The notes: generated by a model from the sequence alone, not told the origin. DNA of 64,000 nucleotides from Raphanus sativus (GCF_000801105.2 NC_079515.1:6696001-6760000), one strand, 5' to 3'; numbered from the stretch's first letter, positions 1 to 13,071 are shown. Translations and numbers: made by a program.

Positions 1-1975
1 GCCATCTCCGCCTTGTGAGGGAGATAGAGTCCATGGGAGCCAGCACTTCAGCTTCTGCATCTAGAGAGCAGATGGGTTACACCATCGACGCTCTCAAAAC
101 ATATGTTCCTCACATGGTTGAAGTGCTTGTCGACAGTGTGAGGAACCCTGCGTTCCTCGACTGGGAAGTCAACGAAGAGGTAATCATCATCATGTCATGT
201 TTTGCAATTTATCTCTTTTTGACGTTGTGTTTCCTTCACCTGACAGCTCGGGAAAGTGAAAGTGGAGATAGGAGAGCTTGCAAAGAACCCTATGGGTTAT
301 CTCCTCGAGGCGGCTCATTCTGCTGCTTACTCTGGCGCTATGGCTAATCCTTTGTACGCACCTGAATCTGCAATTAGTGGATTAAATGGAGACGTCTTGC
401 AGAAGTTCGTTTCCGTAAGACAGTCGTTGCTTTTAGTTAGTTATATCGTGTATGTGTGTCTTCTTTTGTTCTTTACTCATTTGGAACTTGAAATATTACT
501 AGGAGAACTACACTGCCCCACGAATGGTGTTAGCAGCTAGTGGAGTCGAACATGAGGAGCTTTTAAAAGTGGTTGAGCCATTACTCTCTGACCTTCCTAA
601 TGTAACTCGACTAGCAGAACCTAAGTCTGAATATGTTGGTGGAGATTTTCGTCAACATACTGGTGATGAGGTATGCACGCCTTTCAATGAGTCTGTTGTT
701 TGTTTGAGTTGAAGAATGGTTTATTGTTCCTAATGTGTTCTTTCTATGCGATTCTTAGGCTACACATTTTGCGCTTTCTTTTGGAGTGCCAGGATGGGAT
801 AAAGAGAAGGAAGCTGTTATGGCCACTGTTCTTCAGGTGCTTAACTCAGATATGTTACTCTAGTTTCTTTTTGAGATGTACGGCTTAATGATGTTAAAAA
901 TATATTATTCTTGTTAGATGCTTATGGGAGGAGGTGGCTCATTCTCTGCGGGAGGTCCTGGCAAGGGAATGCACTCTTGGCTCTGTAAGTCTCTCAGTGT
1001 CTTTGTTTCTTTCTACTCGCAGTTCCATCTTGGTCTCATAATCAGTGTCTATGATGATGATGATTATAAACTGAATATTTCTTAACTGTGAATGCAGATC
1101 TCCGTATTTTGAACCAATACCAGGAGTTTCAATCATGCACTGCATTCACTAGCATCTTTAACAACGCCGGATTGTTTGGAATCTACGGTTGCACTGTGAG
1201 TTTTTTTTCACTAATTTCTAGTTGTTGATTATTTGTGGGTGATTTGGTTACATTTTGACTTTGGGGGTTGCAGAGTCCTGAGTATGCTGCAAAGGGAATT
1301 GAATTAGTAGCTGATGAAATGAAAGCTGTTGCTGAAGGAAAAGGTTTTGTAAAATTTACACTCCTTCCTATGATACTTTTTTTTGAACCATTTATTTATG
1401 TATACATTAAAAAAAAAACATATTATAACCGTTGGTTTATATGTTTTGGCAGTTAACCAGAAACATCTCGATCGTGCCAAAGCAGCAACGAAATCTGCAA
1501 TTCTGATGAATCTTGAATCTAGGGTAGGTCACTTATAAGTTATAACAGTCCACCGTCTTCTTCCTTTTTTAAGCCATGAGATATAGTGGAATTGTAATTG
1601 ATTGGTGTGATTTGCAGATGATTGTATCAGAAGACATCGGTAGACAGATACTTACATACGGAGAGAGGTATCTAACTACATAAACACATTCCATCTCTTA
1701 ACCGGTTATAACCGGGGGTCTTATATTTGCAGGAAGCCAGTGGATGCATTCTTGAAGACAGTTGACCAACTCACCTTAAAGGACATAGCAGATTTCACCA
1801 GCAAGATTATTGCAAAGCCATTGACGATGGCATCTTTAGGATCAGGTATAGAAATATAAACGTGTTTCCTTTCGATTAGTTCCAGTTTACTTTGTTATGA
1901 TATCATTTTGTTGATCTTTTGCTTGCAGTGTTGAATGTTCCAAGCTACGACTCCGTAAGCAGTAGATTTTCTTGA
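1..1975 (+). CDS. MPPalpha: Mitochondrial-processing peptidase subunit alpha, 3' part
   Basis: Partial gene running in from the left edge; first in-frame codon at 3. Exons I can splice with phase kept: 1-179, 247-414, 503-670, 759-836, 918-984, 1098-1195, 1274-1343, 1453-1523, 1618-1667, 1733-1845, 1929-1975 (TGA 1973-1975); all introns are GT-AG. The product is an M16-family protein. The glycine-rich loop typical of alpha subunits is visible in exon 5 (GGGGSFSAGGPGKGMHSW), and the end reads PSYDSVSSRFS. In plants the alpha subunit recognises mitochondrial presequences, pairs with the catalytic beta subunit and is built into the cytochrome bc1 complex as a core protein (family knowledge). The zinc-site region would lie upstream of the window. 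No frameshift or stop is seen. A poly(A) signal (aataaa) lies near 2046. Resembles Arabidopsis At1g51980. Confidence 0.95.
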
Positions 1976-3703
1976 AGCTCTCTGCTGAAAGCAAAGGATC
2001 TTTTCTCGCGTCATAAGAAAGAGTGGGGCGGGGGAGGTCTTGTAAAATAAAGAGAGAGCATTTTTTTAGGAAGATGCAACTACTTTTCTTATTGTTTCAT
2101 CACACAGTTTTTTGAACTCTGAGAAAAGGATAATCCCTTTAAAATGTCGACTATTTACGACCATGTCTCCAACTTCAGTTCTTGAATAATAATTGTTACG
2201 TTTACCAAGTTTTTACTCTTTTCCACCTTCAGTTGAGACTAGGCTTTCGTACACTTATCCAGAACCGAACCTAAAAATAAAATTTGATTTATGTCGGGAT
2301 CATATCAATTACAATAGTGGATTTATATTTTTAAAACTGAAAAATTGAAACCAAACTGAAAACTATCAATTACAGTAGTGTATCTTATAGTTTTAAAATC
2401 AAAAAATTGAAACTGAACTGAAAACCAGAAAAACTAAATCGGAATCAAACTGAAAACCGAATATCCAGGACTTAAAATATAGTCAGTGATAGATAGTTTA
2501 AACACATTAGTCGATCGATAGTTTTGACATTATCATGTGATCAGTTCTCTTATGAGCATCGTTACTGGTAGTTTTAGATGTCTTTCTAAATTATAATTAA
2601 TAACATATTAGTATTGAAAAGTAAAGAAAGATGACTTTCTAGAAATTATCCATATAACCTCTTTAATATTAAAATAAGAGCATTCCTAAAAACTAACTTT
2701 ATATTTATGTATTATTAACCAAAATGTCATTTTCTACGTAATAACACTATATTCATTTTCACACTCTATAATTAAAAGATTTGAAAACTAGGAATGAAAG
2801 GTTTGATGTATGTAAGCTATTGGTACTTGGTGTCGCAGTTTGTTTTTTGTGTCACGCAATCATTGATCTTCTGATCTAACTTATGCGTGTTGCAGATTGG
2901 TACTTGGTGTCGCAGTTTGTTTTTTGTGTCACGCAATCATTGATTCAGATATGGCAATGGAGGTGGATCCTGCTCCGTACACTTTCAGAGCATTATAAAT
3001 TACTAACCTTAATTTTGAGCTACTTTATGATAATTAGGACATATACTATAGTTTGTGTAAGAAATAAGAAAGTTGCAAAGTCCTAAAAAGGAAGAAAGTA
3101 AAAAATGAGTAACTTTCATCAGACGTATAAAGTATGATATTTTCATGTTAACTCGCACGGTACGTGGTTTTACATAGCCTTTAGAGTTTCTCTCAAGTTG
3201 TAGAATGACTGATGGTCGGATCTTATCCTATTCACAATATCGTAGTTTCTTTTCTTTGTTCACAGTTGCGTATTGTGTCTCGACCTTTTAGTTGTAATCA
3301 TGTTATATAGATCTCTAGCCATTATGTACAGTTTGTTAGTCGTGACATGTGTAGTCCAACCGATCCAAGCTGTAGAACGATAAAGAAATAATAAAAATAA
3401 ATAAACAGAGATTTGATGTGCTCTCGTACTCGTCAACGTTGCCGTTGCCGGTAGGAGAAACAGTAAGAGAACAACGATATGCTTTCCAGATGTCATCGTA
3501 CTAAAATGAAAAGACTTTGATGTTCTCGTACTGTACACTGCACATTGCTTTTATACCCCTCCCCCTCCCCTCCCATGTGAACACGTTACGAGTAGTAAAT
3601 GCATCTTAGTATTTTACTGTCAATAAAAAAGAGAGAAAAATGTTTAAAGCTGAAAAATAAACAAAGTAATTTGAAAAAAACATAAGATGTATTTATGTGG
3701 AGA
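1976..3703. other. Intergenic, AT-rich, old repeat fragments
   Basis: Holds the 3' UTR of the MPP alpha gene (GA-rich, aataaa near 2046) and then AT-rich DNA without coding signal. Around 2700-2780 is a partial, diverged third copy of part of the repeat described at 3704-6026 (shared stretch beginning tatatttatgtattattaa). I see no gene here. Confidence 0.6.
2819..2944. repeat. 49-bp exact direct repeat
   Basis: The 49-base segment at 2819-2867, beginning attggtacttggtgtcgcag, is repeated without mismatch at 2896-2944, with 28 different bases between. Exact identity suggests a recent local duplication. No target duplication or element end was recognised. Confidence 0.85.
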
Positions 3704-4287
3704 TGTAAGTGTTCATTATTTGTCATAGAAATATGCTGAGTCACATTAATCGAAACAGTTTGAGCATGTTGCGATTTTCCTTAATATCAGGTAACCAAAA
3801 TATATTTATGTATTATTAATTAAAATGTTATTTTCTATGTAGTAACACCATATTCATTTTCACATTCTATAATTAAAAGTTTTTTTCTTACTAGACATAT
3901 TACATATATTGCCATTATTCATTAAATTGTAGTTTAACATATTAGTCGATGTTATATATTATATGATATCACCGATGTATGTTTTACAGTTATTCACTGT
4001 TCTGTAGGATCAATAAACCGAATATTCAAGAGCCACTCTTCTCCCTCATCATGTATGACTATAATATCATTTTTGTTATATTAACACTGACTTCTTTAAT
4101 GGATCATACAATTGCACATGTTGTAAATAATGGATTTATTAACTGTTAAGCGTAGTTTTTATTTTCGTTAAGGTTACTGATCGTGTATTCTTGAAAGGAT
4201 CATACAGTATGTTCTTAAACAGCGTGTTGTTTCGCTAAGAAATCATAGTTTTTAATATTATTGATACCGTGTATTCAACAGCACATA

Positions 4288-4307
4288 TTTTTTTTTTTTG
4301 TTCAAAT
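4288..4307 (-). mobile_element. Micro-insertion with oligo(A) tail and 11-bp duplication
   Basis: Twelve T followed by GTTCAAAT lie between two copies of aacagcacata (4277-4287 and 4308-4318). On the minus strand this is ATTTGAAC plus A12. The paralogous copy near 5949-5969 has one acagcacata and no insert, which is a true empty site. Confidence 0.7.
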
Positions 4308-4751
4308 AACAGCACATAATTTTTTTCCCTTGAAATTGGTATTTTTTTTCAAAAAAAAATATCGGAATTGGTATGTAAGTGTTCATTAATTTGTCATAGA
4401 AATATGTTGAGTCACATTAATTGAAACAGTTTGAGCATGTTGCAATTTTCCTTAATATCAGGTAACCAAAATATATTTATGTATTATTAATCAAAATGTC
4501 ATTTTCTACGTAGTAACACCATATTCATTTTCACATTCTATAGTTAAAAGTTTTTTTTTACTAGACATATTACATATATTGCCATTATTCATTAAATTGT
4601 AGTTTAACATAATAGTCGATGTTATATATTATATGATATCACCGATGTATGTTTTACAGTTATTCACTGTTCTGTAGGATCAATAAACCGAATATTCAAG
4701 AGCCACTCTTCCCCCTCATCATGTATGACTATAATATCATTTTTGTTATTA

Positions 4752-5759
4752 AAGGGTTTTTAGTGATTAAAACCCTCGACTATTTTTAAATCGTAAAATA
4801 AACCCTCAACTATTTTTCTAGTGTTTTAACCCCTCAACTTACAAATTGTTAGTGTATGTCACCCTCCGTCTATAATTCTGTAACGGAAGGTGATATACGT
4901 TAACGGTTTGTAAGTTGAGGAGTTAAAACACTAGAAAAATAGTTGAGGGTTTATTTTACGATTTAAAAATAGTTGAGGGTTTTAATCACTAAAACACACT
5001 TTTAAACAATTAGAAGGAAAAAAAATGAATTAATGTTTCTCTAATTATCAAATATTTTTGTTAACTAAAAACATTTTAGCTTAGATAGTATGACTGTAAA
5101 CTGATAGTGGAATGATAGTAGCATAAGTGAAGAAAAAAGGAGACTGTAAATCCAGTTAAAAAAGTTGGTTATCAGATAATATGAATTATATGTAAAGAAG
5201 TTTAATTCACGAAAAGAAAGATCGGATTGCCGGGACCCAGTTAAGAAAAATATTTAAGATAATAAGTTAGGCCATCTGATGGGAATATCTAATTGTAAAT
5301 GAAACTTATTTACTTGAAATTCGTATTATCTGATAACCAATTTTTTAAACTGGGTTTACAACTTCTTCTTTTTCTTAGCTTAGGCTATTATCGTCCCATT
5401 ATCAGTTTATAGTCATATTGTCTAAGCTAAAATGTTCTTAGTTAACAAAAAATATTTGATAATTAGAGAAATATCAACTCATTTATCTATTTCCTTCTAA
5501 TTTGTTTAAAAATGTGTTTCAGTGATTAAAACCCTCAACTATTTTTGAATCATAAAATAAACCCTCAACTATTATTTTAGTGTTTTAACCCTTCAATTTA
5601 CAAATCGTTAACGTATATCACTTTCCGTTACAGAATTATAGTCGGAAGGTGACATACACTAACAATTTATAAGTTGAGGGGTTAAAACACTAAAAAAATA
5701 GTTGATGGTTTATTTTACGATTTAAAAATAGTTGAGGGTTTTAATCACTAAAAACCCTT
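4752..5759. mobile_element. 1-kb foldback (long inverted repeat) transposable element
   Basis: Both ends carry aagggtttttagtgatt in opposite orientation, and inverted similarity continues inward through arms of roughly 500 bp, with a centre near 5250. Each outer ~245 bp is itself a hairpin (tttaaccc...tcaact stems around ataattctgtaacgg). No ORF. The flanks fit a TTA target duplication, judged against the empty site near 4074 in copy 1 of the surrounding duplication, which would fit a PIF/Harbinger-type element. The superfamily is not certain. Confidence 0.75.
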
Positions 5760-6026
5760 ATATTAACACTGACTTCTTTAATGGATCATACAATTGCACA
5801 TGTTGTAAATAATGGATTTATTAACTGTTAAGTGTAGTTTTTATTTTCGTTAAGGTTACTGATCGTGTATTCTTGAAAGGATCACACAGTATGTTCTTAA
5901 ACAGCGTGTTGTTTGCTAAGAAATCATAGTTTTTAATATTATTGATACCGTGTATTCCACAGCACATAATTTTTTTCCCTTGAAATTGGTATGTTTTTTT
6001 TCAAAAAAAAAATATCGAAATTGGTA

Positions 6027-8250
6027 TGTTTGTTATTATTATTTTTTAATGAATTGATTGGGGTCCCTTGATATTTTTGATAACCGCTATAATCCAAAAG
6101 GAAATTATTCAAATCATAAAACGTGATATGCAATCTTTTTGGTTTGATTGAAAAGTCAAATTAGACTATTAATGTAACAAATCTTTTATAATTCAACGTA
6201 TATTTGGTATTCAAACCTAAGTTTCTTTATCTTATTTGTGTAATTTATAAAATTTATTCTCCACATAAAAGTTGGAGTAGACGATATTGAAACTACTATA
6301 ATCTTTTTTCAACCCTAAATTTCTTTTCCTTAATTTTTTTTGACTACAATAAAGTTTATTCAAACCTAAGTATCATTTCCTTAATTTTTTTGTTTTGTTT
6401 TGGGTGATGTCAATAAAATTCAAGAATTTAACTTGTGGGTCAGTAACACTCGAGACAATCATTTAGTCAACTAGGCATGGTATATGGTTTTCTATATTAT
6501 TTTGTATATGTTTAATTGTGAAAAAGAAAATACCTTTCTCAATTTTTTGTATATGTTTCATGTACACTAAGAAAGCTGACCATATTATTTTTCAACAATT
6601 AATAATTTGGTAAACTAATACTGTTTAACTGTGAGAAATATTATTTCCAGATTTATTATAATTAATACTATGTTTATATATGTTTAGGTAGCCAACACGT
6701 ACATCAAAATAATCCCATATATCATTAAAATTAAGTATTTTTTGCAAAATGAAAACAATTTTTATATAAATAAATTGGTCATTAGTTGTATAATTTTAGG
6801 TAGAGTATTTAATGATGTTGAACCAATTATTTTATTTTATAGTCATACATGACTACCCGAAAAAAAAAAAAAAAAAAAGAGAAAAATTCAAACACTTTAA
6901 AATACAAGAAAATAATAAATATTGATTTCATCCGGTGCAAGGCCCGTATCTCAATCTATTAGATAGAACTTTATCACATGTGCTAAAATATTATGTTTTT
7001 CTGATTACACTAATGTTGTCGTTAAGTGTGTCACTTATGGTGCACTTGCTCATATTTTCTAAGATTTATAGAATTCTAAAGATGCAAATATTTTATTCTG
7101 TGTTTTACGTATTGTAATTATTTTATATAAAAAAGTTGGAGGTGATATTATCTGTATATTTTGCTAACATTATTTTGTCTTTCATAATAGGTCGATTGAA
7201 GAACTTTATTAACACTGATGGTTTTTTCAAAATTGTTTTCGAGCCCAATGATATTCCAGAAATTGATGTTTTTAGAATGAGATAATACATTTCGTTTATA
7301 TATTTTGTTAAATAACTGTGTTTAGTTTTCCAAGCTGATATCCTTTGTTATTGCTCATAATAGGATTGGAGATGAAGAATTCTGAAAACACTTTTCATAG
7401 CAGTTGTGGTTTTCTCAGTTTTTTTTTTTTTTAGTTTTGTTTCTTTCATATTTTATTAGTCTATTGCTTATTGCTTATGTTTCGTTTTATTTTATATTTA
7501 CAATTTATTTTATGAAATCAATAATTCTATTTTCTATGCTTCGTTTTATCTTTACTTCATAATTTAATTTATTATAAGTGTTCGTTTACTTTTATAGATT
7601 CACTTCCACGAACTATATTTCAATTAAACAAAACAAATATACAATTTTTTTTTAAAAAAAATTGAAACTTACTTTATATAGACATACACAGTTTTGTTGA
7701 ATCTGTTATTATATAACATGTAATATTTCTTCTTCTTACTTTTACCTTTCTAATACCTATAAATTCAAAGTTATAATATTTTAAAAATCTTTTCACTCCG
7801 TGTAGGACACAGATTATCACCTAGTCTTATATTAATTCTGTTTAAAATTAGTTTAGTTTAACTAAAACTTAATTATACTTCTACACTATATTATACATTA
7901 AATATGTTGTGAAAATGTACCAATGCTGATAATATAATATCTTAGCTAACTTGGAGCAAATGCAAGTAGCTCATCAACCAAATAAATGCTTTACTATATA
8001 CTACTTAAATATTCTGATGTGATCGTTAACAACAACAAAGAAAACAGTGTCATGTGATCAAAAACAGACGAATTTACTTCCACTTTTTTTAAATGTAAAA
8101 GCATATTCGTCTAGAGCCTGAACTAAACTATAGTTAAGGTTAGAATACAACCTTAATTAAAAGGCTATTAAGGAATCTTTTTGACAGATTACGAGGTAAA
8201 TGTAGCTCTTACCTGCTTCTTTATCTTGGACATGGTAAACAGAGCTTATC
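6027..8250. other. AT-rich intergenic DNA, possible Helitron 3' end
   Basis: No credible coding region. At 7795-7824 a degenerate hairpin (ccgtgt / acacag) followed by CTAG and then T resembles a Helitron 3' terminus on the plus strand, but I could not pair it with a 5' TC end. A long A tract lies at about 6860-6877. Confidence 0.4.
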
Positions 8251-8271
8251 AAAAGCCGTAGTTGAAATTAA

Positions 8272-8294
8272 CTATAGTTTAATATTCAAAAAAA
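8272..8294 (+). mobile_element. Micro-insertion ending TTC-A(n), long duplication
   Basis: The segment ctatagtttaatattc plus an A tract sits between two identical copies of agccgtagttgaaattaa (8254-8271 and 8298-8315). Layout is that of a tiny poly(A) retroposition. Confidence 0.65.
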
Positions 8295-8693
8295 AAAAGC
8301 CGTAGTTGAAATTAAAAAATATATATATTTGGGGTTTCAGAAGAGCGAATATGATGACGTAGGCACGTATCGGTCTCCGCCAATTATATTCCCTGGTGGT
8401 TTTAATAATGATTAGATACAGAAACATTACAAAAGATTTTGAAAATTTTCATAGCAATGAAAACGTCATATCGTACTTGTCTGACGCTACATGGATTCCA
8501 ATTTATTGCAAATTTCAACCTCATTTCGTCATCATAGTTAGTTGATAATAATATCTTCTCGATCACTCCAATCTTTGAAATTTCAAATTTCTCCAAAACA
8601 GATGTCACAAGTTCAATTAACCTTGAGTACTCAAAAAGTACTTCAATTAACCAAGAAAAATAAGTTTAGTAGACCTTTAATGTATATATAATA

Positions 8694-8926
8694 CTCCTTC
8701 TGCAATGTATTTTTGATAAAAAGAAAAATTTATTTAAACAAAGAGTGTCACTCTATATATATTTAAAAATTAATATTTGTTACAAAATGAATCTTATAAA
8801 AAATTTATTAGTATCAAATATTACTGTTTAGATAAATATAATTATTAGAAACATAAATACATTTCAATTAGTTTTTTAATATGTCTAAAAATATCAAATG
8901 ACACTTCTTTAAAACAGTAGAGGAAG
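8694..8926. mobile_element. Stowaway-like MITE
   Basis: Starts ctccttctgcaatgtattttt and ends in the inverse (…aaaacagtagaggaag), flanked by TA on both sides. 233 bp, no ORF. Terminal inverted repeats are degenerate compared with the usual CTCCCTCCRTT. Confidence 0.55.
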
Positions 8927-8973
8927 TATAAAATTATTGTTTGTTATACATGAATGATGAATCGAAACAGCTT

Positions 8974-8989
8974 TCTTTTTTGATCAAAG
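8974..8989 (-). mobile_element. Micro-insertion, TTGATC-A(n) type
   Basis: tctttttttgatcaaag lies between aatcgaaacagctt (8960-8973) and aattgaaacagctt (8990-9003), 13 of 14 identical. Read on the minus strand the insert ends TTGATC then A's. Confidence 0.65.
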
Positions 8990-9340
8990 AATTGAAACAG
9001 CTTATTATTCTAACATGTAACCTTAACTAATTCATCATAAGGAAAAACATTTCAACATGAAAGAGGTCGTGTGTAGTGGTAACGAGTAAATTGTCTTAGT
9101 AGTAACTAGAAACATCATCAGAAAAAACATCTACAAACAAATTTGACATTTTAAAACTCGCTTGGAGTGGTTAAAGTGACTTTTTAATATTTAAAAACAA
9201 ACTAACATTTTTTCCAAACCAAACATTTACAAAATAAGAGCCCGAAAATAAAGGGAGAAAATAAAACACCCAAAGTAGTCCTTGAAGAAAAGTCAAATCT
9301 ATGACGTACTCTTCTCAAGGACGAAAATAACGTTTTCTTT

Positions 9341-10828
9341 CTAATTATAGAATCTAAAACCCGCCGGTTCTTGAGGAAACTGATGATCACAATTACAAGA
9401 AGAACGTTTCTCTTGTTGCTGTTTCAGTAACTGCAGTTGCGGTTGGACCATCCTCACGCCGCTAACGCTACTCCTAGCCGCCATAATCTCATCAAGCGAC
9501 AACCTCTTCCTATCAGGACGCTGTCTCGGCGCACTATGCGAACGCGCCTTGGCTCTAAACGACTGCGTGTTAGCCATATAGCTAGGTGTCATCAAACCAG
9601 GATAACTAGGCCTAAAACAAGCGTCTTTGCAAACGCTTTTTGCCGGCGAAGGCGGTGTGTAGTAATGATGATTATTCATTGCCGCCAAAGAAGAGAATCT
9701 TGGCGTGTTTTGAGCCGTAGGAAATTTACATTTCTCTCCACGGAAACTCCATTCGAAATCTTCATCTCCGCATTCGGATACAGCAACATTCATTCTCCTC
9801 GATCTTGACTTAGTCTTGTAAGTGTCAATCTCAACAATCTTGGGACTGGTCTCATCGTACGTGTTGTTGTTGTTGATATGTTTCTCGACAGAGATTGACA
9901 TTCTCTTGCTATGGATTTCGCTTCTTGAATCATCAAACCTCTCCTATTTTATATCAAAGTTTGTAGACCATAGAGACTATCAGATTAATGGTAGGACAGA
10001 GAAATAATAAATAAATAAATTGTTCTTCTTACAAGAGAATGTCGAGGGTGAAACATGTTGTTGCGGTTTATGCGTTGAGACCTAACGCTGGTTTGTGCTC
10101 TGATAAGAGCTTGCATGCTATGAAGCTTTTCGGCGGCGCGTTTGCGAACTAAGTACCCTCTCACTAGAGCTTGTAGCTTCACTAGACCTTTCAACGCTCT
10201 TAACGCTTTCCTCGCCTAGAATAAGATTCAAATTAATATTAAAAATTAAGAAAAACTTAATAATAATATACAGTATAAAACCTAATATTTTGTAACTAGC
10301 AAAGACGTGTACTGTTCCATTGAGAAAGATGTGTAAGAAGCAAGCAATGTACAGACATGCTTTACTTTACAAATCCGAATCTAGAACGATAGCCACATGG
10401 CAAAAGGTTTTGAAGAGTTATGAATTTACCAAATAGCCCTTGAAGACACTTTGAATCTTCACCGCGGCCCACCGCTCCGTTGTGGTCCCAGAAACTCCGT
10501 TCCGTCCGGAATATCTTCCGTTTTTCGCGTTACTTGTTAGCCTAACCACCGCAACGGCAGCTTGGGCCGCTGCAACCGCTGCGTCTGCTGCTGCAGCAGT
10601 GGCGGCAGCAACCGCAATGGCGTGTTTGTTCTGTTCCTTGTCTGTTTCCGCCAAGTAGGTTCTGAGCCAGACAGAGTCTGTTTGGAGGACGTTTTGGTGG
10701 ATTAGTGACCCACCGGCTTCTCCTCCTCCTTTGCTGAGATATTCTCCGTCACCGGAAACTGGGTAGTCTTTCTCCTTGCTCTTTTTCATACCGAAAATGC
10801 CCTTGAACCATCTCGCTGCTCTACCCAT
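9341..10828 (-). CDS. IQD27: IQ67-domain calmodulin-binding protein (IQD27-like)
   Basis: Three exons on the minus strand with phase-0 junctions: 10828-10430, 10215-10033, 9943-9341; 394 residues. The N-terminus [18 protein letters not shown] is typical of the IQD group. An Ala-rich helix ([20 protein letters not shown]) precedes the IQ67 domain at about residues 120-190, where IQ motifs ([29 protein letters not shown]) and 1-5-10-type spacing are visible. The first intron splits the IQ67 region after GYL, the position conserved in this family. The C-terminus keeps [16 protein letters not shown] and LSLDEIMA blocks. IQD proteins bind calmodulin and associate with microtubules or membranes (family knowledge). 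It resembles At1g51960 and is longer than the 351 residues I recall for it. In Arabidopsis this gene lies close to MPP alpha, matching the order here. Confidence 0.92.
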
Positions 10829-11087
10829 CTTGCTTCAGTTCGAGTTTTCAAGAACGGTCAAAGATGTCTCCTCCGCGTTTTGAAGAGAGATGACAAATCA
10901 CAAATACCAAGGCGAACTTTTCGTATGCAAGAAATGGAGGGGAAATTAACCAAAAGTTATGGCACTGGAACTGAAGACACCAGTATGATGTTTAGTGAAA
11001 GAAGCACTGTAATAAAGAGAAAGATAAAGAAGTTGAGAGAGAGGGAGCGATGAAAACAGATTCTTGTAAATAAAGATCTGGTTCACA

Positions 11088-11098
11088 TTTATATATAT
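11088..11098 (-). promoter_or_regulatory. Probable TATA box of IQD27
   Basis: On the minus strand the segment reads catatatataaatg, about 265 bases upstream of the ATG at 10828. Position fits a TATA box with a leader of about 230 bases. Purely positional evidence. Confidence 0.4.
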
Positions 11099-11289
11099 GT
11101 ACTATTTGAATTTAAACTCGAGCAATGACAAATTGGTTAATTAAAAAAAGAACTATTTCTGTACACTTGTTATGGAGAATTTTTGTTTTTAAATGCACCG
11201 AGTGATATTTGGTAAAGAGCTATACTAGCCAACCTTTTTGTATAATATTATGCGATATAGCTTCAGATATAACTTATTTTGGTTCAAAA

Positions 11290-11307
11290 CGTTGGTCAAA
11301 AAAAAGA
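11290..11307 (+). mobile_element. Micro-insertion, GGTC-A(n) type
   Basis: cgttggtcaaaaaaaaga is flanked by attttggttcaaaa (11276-11289) and attttgattcaaaa (11308-11321), one mismatch in 14. Confidence 0.55.
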
Positions 11308-11615
11308 ATTTTGATTCAAAATATTAAAATTTCAGCTTTATGTCAAAGGTTATGTTAAAGGTTCTAAGCAAATAAGTTTTATACAATGTTTAAAAAAAGG
11401 TTTTATATAGGGCTAATCGGTAGGCATCACAGAAACACTAAAAACAAATATTAAAAATTTATAAGAATAAAATTCAAAAAATATTTTTTTTTATCATATT
11501 TAATAAAACAATATTGTTTCATATTCCTCTTCATTAAAAGAAATGAAAATGAATAGAAAGGGAAAAATATTTTTTACAGATGGTAAATTTGTTTAAAAAC
11601 ATCAGAAAATGAGTT

Positions 11616-11628
11616 TTTCAAAAAAAAA
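11616..11628 (+). mobile_element. Micro-insertion, TTTC-A(n) type
   Basis: A short tttc plus A tract separates two identical copies of acatcagaaaatgagtt (11599-11615 and 11629-11645). The offset between the copies is 30 bases, so the insert itself is about 13. Confidence 0.6.
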
Positions 11629-13071
11629 ACATCAGAAAATGAGTTATTCTTTTTCATTTCTCGCTCGCTGTTTATAGTCTTACCTTTAAATTTAGATGGT
11701 AAAGAAATAAATACTCTGAACCAGAAAAGTAGAAGAAATTTTATTTTTCTAGTTTTGCTGTTGTAAGACAAACAGTTACTTCATTTGACAATACCTTGAA
11801 CTCAGTTTCAATGAGCTGACAACAACTGTAATCATCCTTTCTGAAACGCGAAAAGTAGGAATCATTACTCCGGATTTTTTTTGACAAAATTACTCAGAAA
11901 TTTGAAAAACGATTTATTTATAGAATAGTAGAACATTAGGAAAAAATATGCCGGTTTACAGAATATTTGTACACAGTAACTAACTATTGTTTGAAAAGGA
12001 TAGAAATAAAGAAATACTATGATATACTAGTAATAAAGAAAATAATCTGACACAACCTCGTGAAGAAACTGAATTACAAGACAAATGATGTCATGGAGAG
12101 ACAAAAAGATGGAGCGCTCTAATTATTTTTAGAGATTTCTAATCGATTTATTTGAATTATTTAGAATGTGCAAAAACAGAAAGAAAAACAGAAAATCAAC
12201 CACAACGGAACATGGATCTGCAGACAAACAATGAAGACGAACAGAGTAAAGTATGCTTTTATGTAGATTTCAAATTAAAACTGAAAATAAACACACCTTC
12301 AAAGATTCAAAAGTGGTGTGTCTGCCTTCAACATTTTCCCATTGAGTAATAATGTTAGTTAATTTATAGAGCATTGTGTTCTTACTCGATTTTAGAGGAT
12401 ACCCTTCTCGTAAGTCCCGTCTAAGTTAATTTAATTACCCACTTCCCTTCCTTAACCCATAATCCCATTTGTTTTTAAATACCTACCAAAATATACTCCT
12501 TTTACTTAAGTTAAAAATCTACCAATGAATTTTGAAACATAACCTCAATCTGACTTTTTGTATTAAGCTAATTTGCATTGATTATGGAATCATATTGACT
12601 TGTTTCTAAATCAAGTCTGGTTTATGGTTTGACGATTTGTAGTTCCAAAATATTTATTGGTAGTATAATTCAAAACCAAACTGTAAATATAGTCGTGGTT
12701 GACGAACGCTGACCAAGTCATTTCCATTATTATGGCCAAGGATACGATGAAGTGTGGCTTATGAAAAGATGAAACTTTATATGACTTAATGATGAGTTTA
12801 TGTTACCAATCAAAGAAGGTAGTCGCATTAGGTTTGTCTACCTCGTGAAATGAAATTAACTTTGTGAAATAATGTACCTTTTATCGTTCTTCTTTGTACT
12901 TTTATGTGGTTTATTTGGTTTACTTTTGGGTATAGATTCTAGAGTCGTTATGTGAAGTTCACGGTAGCGAAATGCGTACATCCACTAAAAACTGATCAAT
13001 AACTTCAATTAATGTAAGTTCAAAAAAAAAAACTTGAATGAACGCGATAAACATAAAAGAATCAAGAGGCT

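Larger units (their letters stand above)
3704..6026. repeat. Tandem duplication, unit ~670 bp, second copy interrupted
   Basis: Copy 1 is 3704-4373. Copy 2 begins at 4374 with the same tgtaagtgttcatta start, runs to about 4751 and resumes at about 5760 to 6026. The copies match over their whole length with scattered substitutions, so each is a near-perfect reference for what has been inserted into the other: a 1-kb foldback element in copy 2 and a 20-bp oligo(T) insertion in copy 1. Confidence 0.85.
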
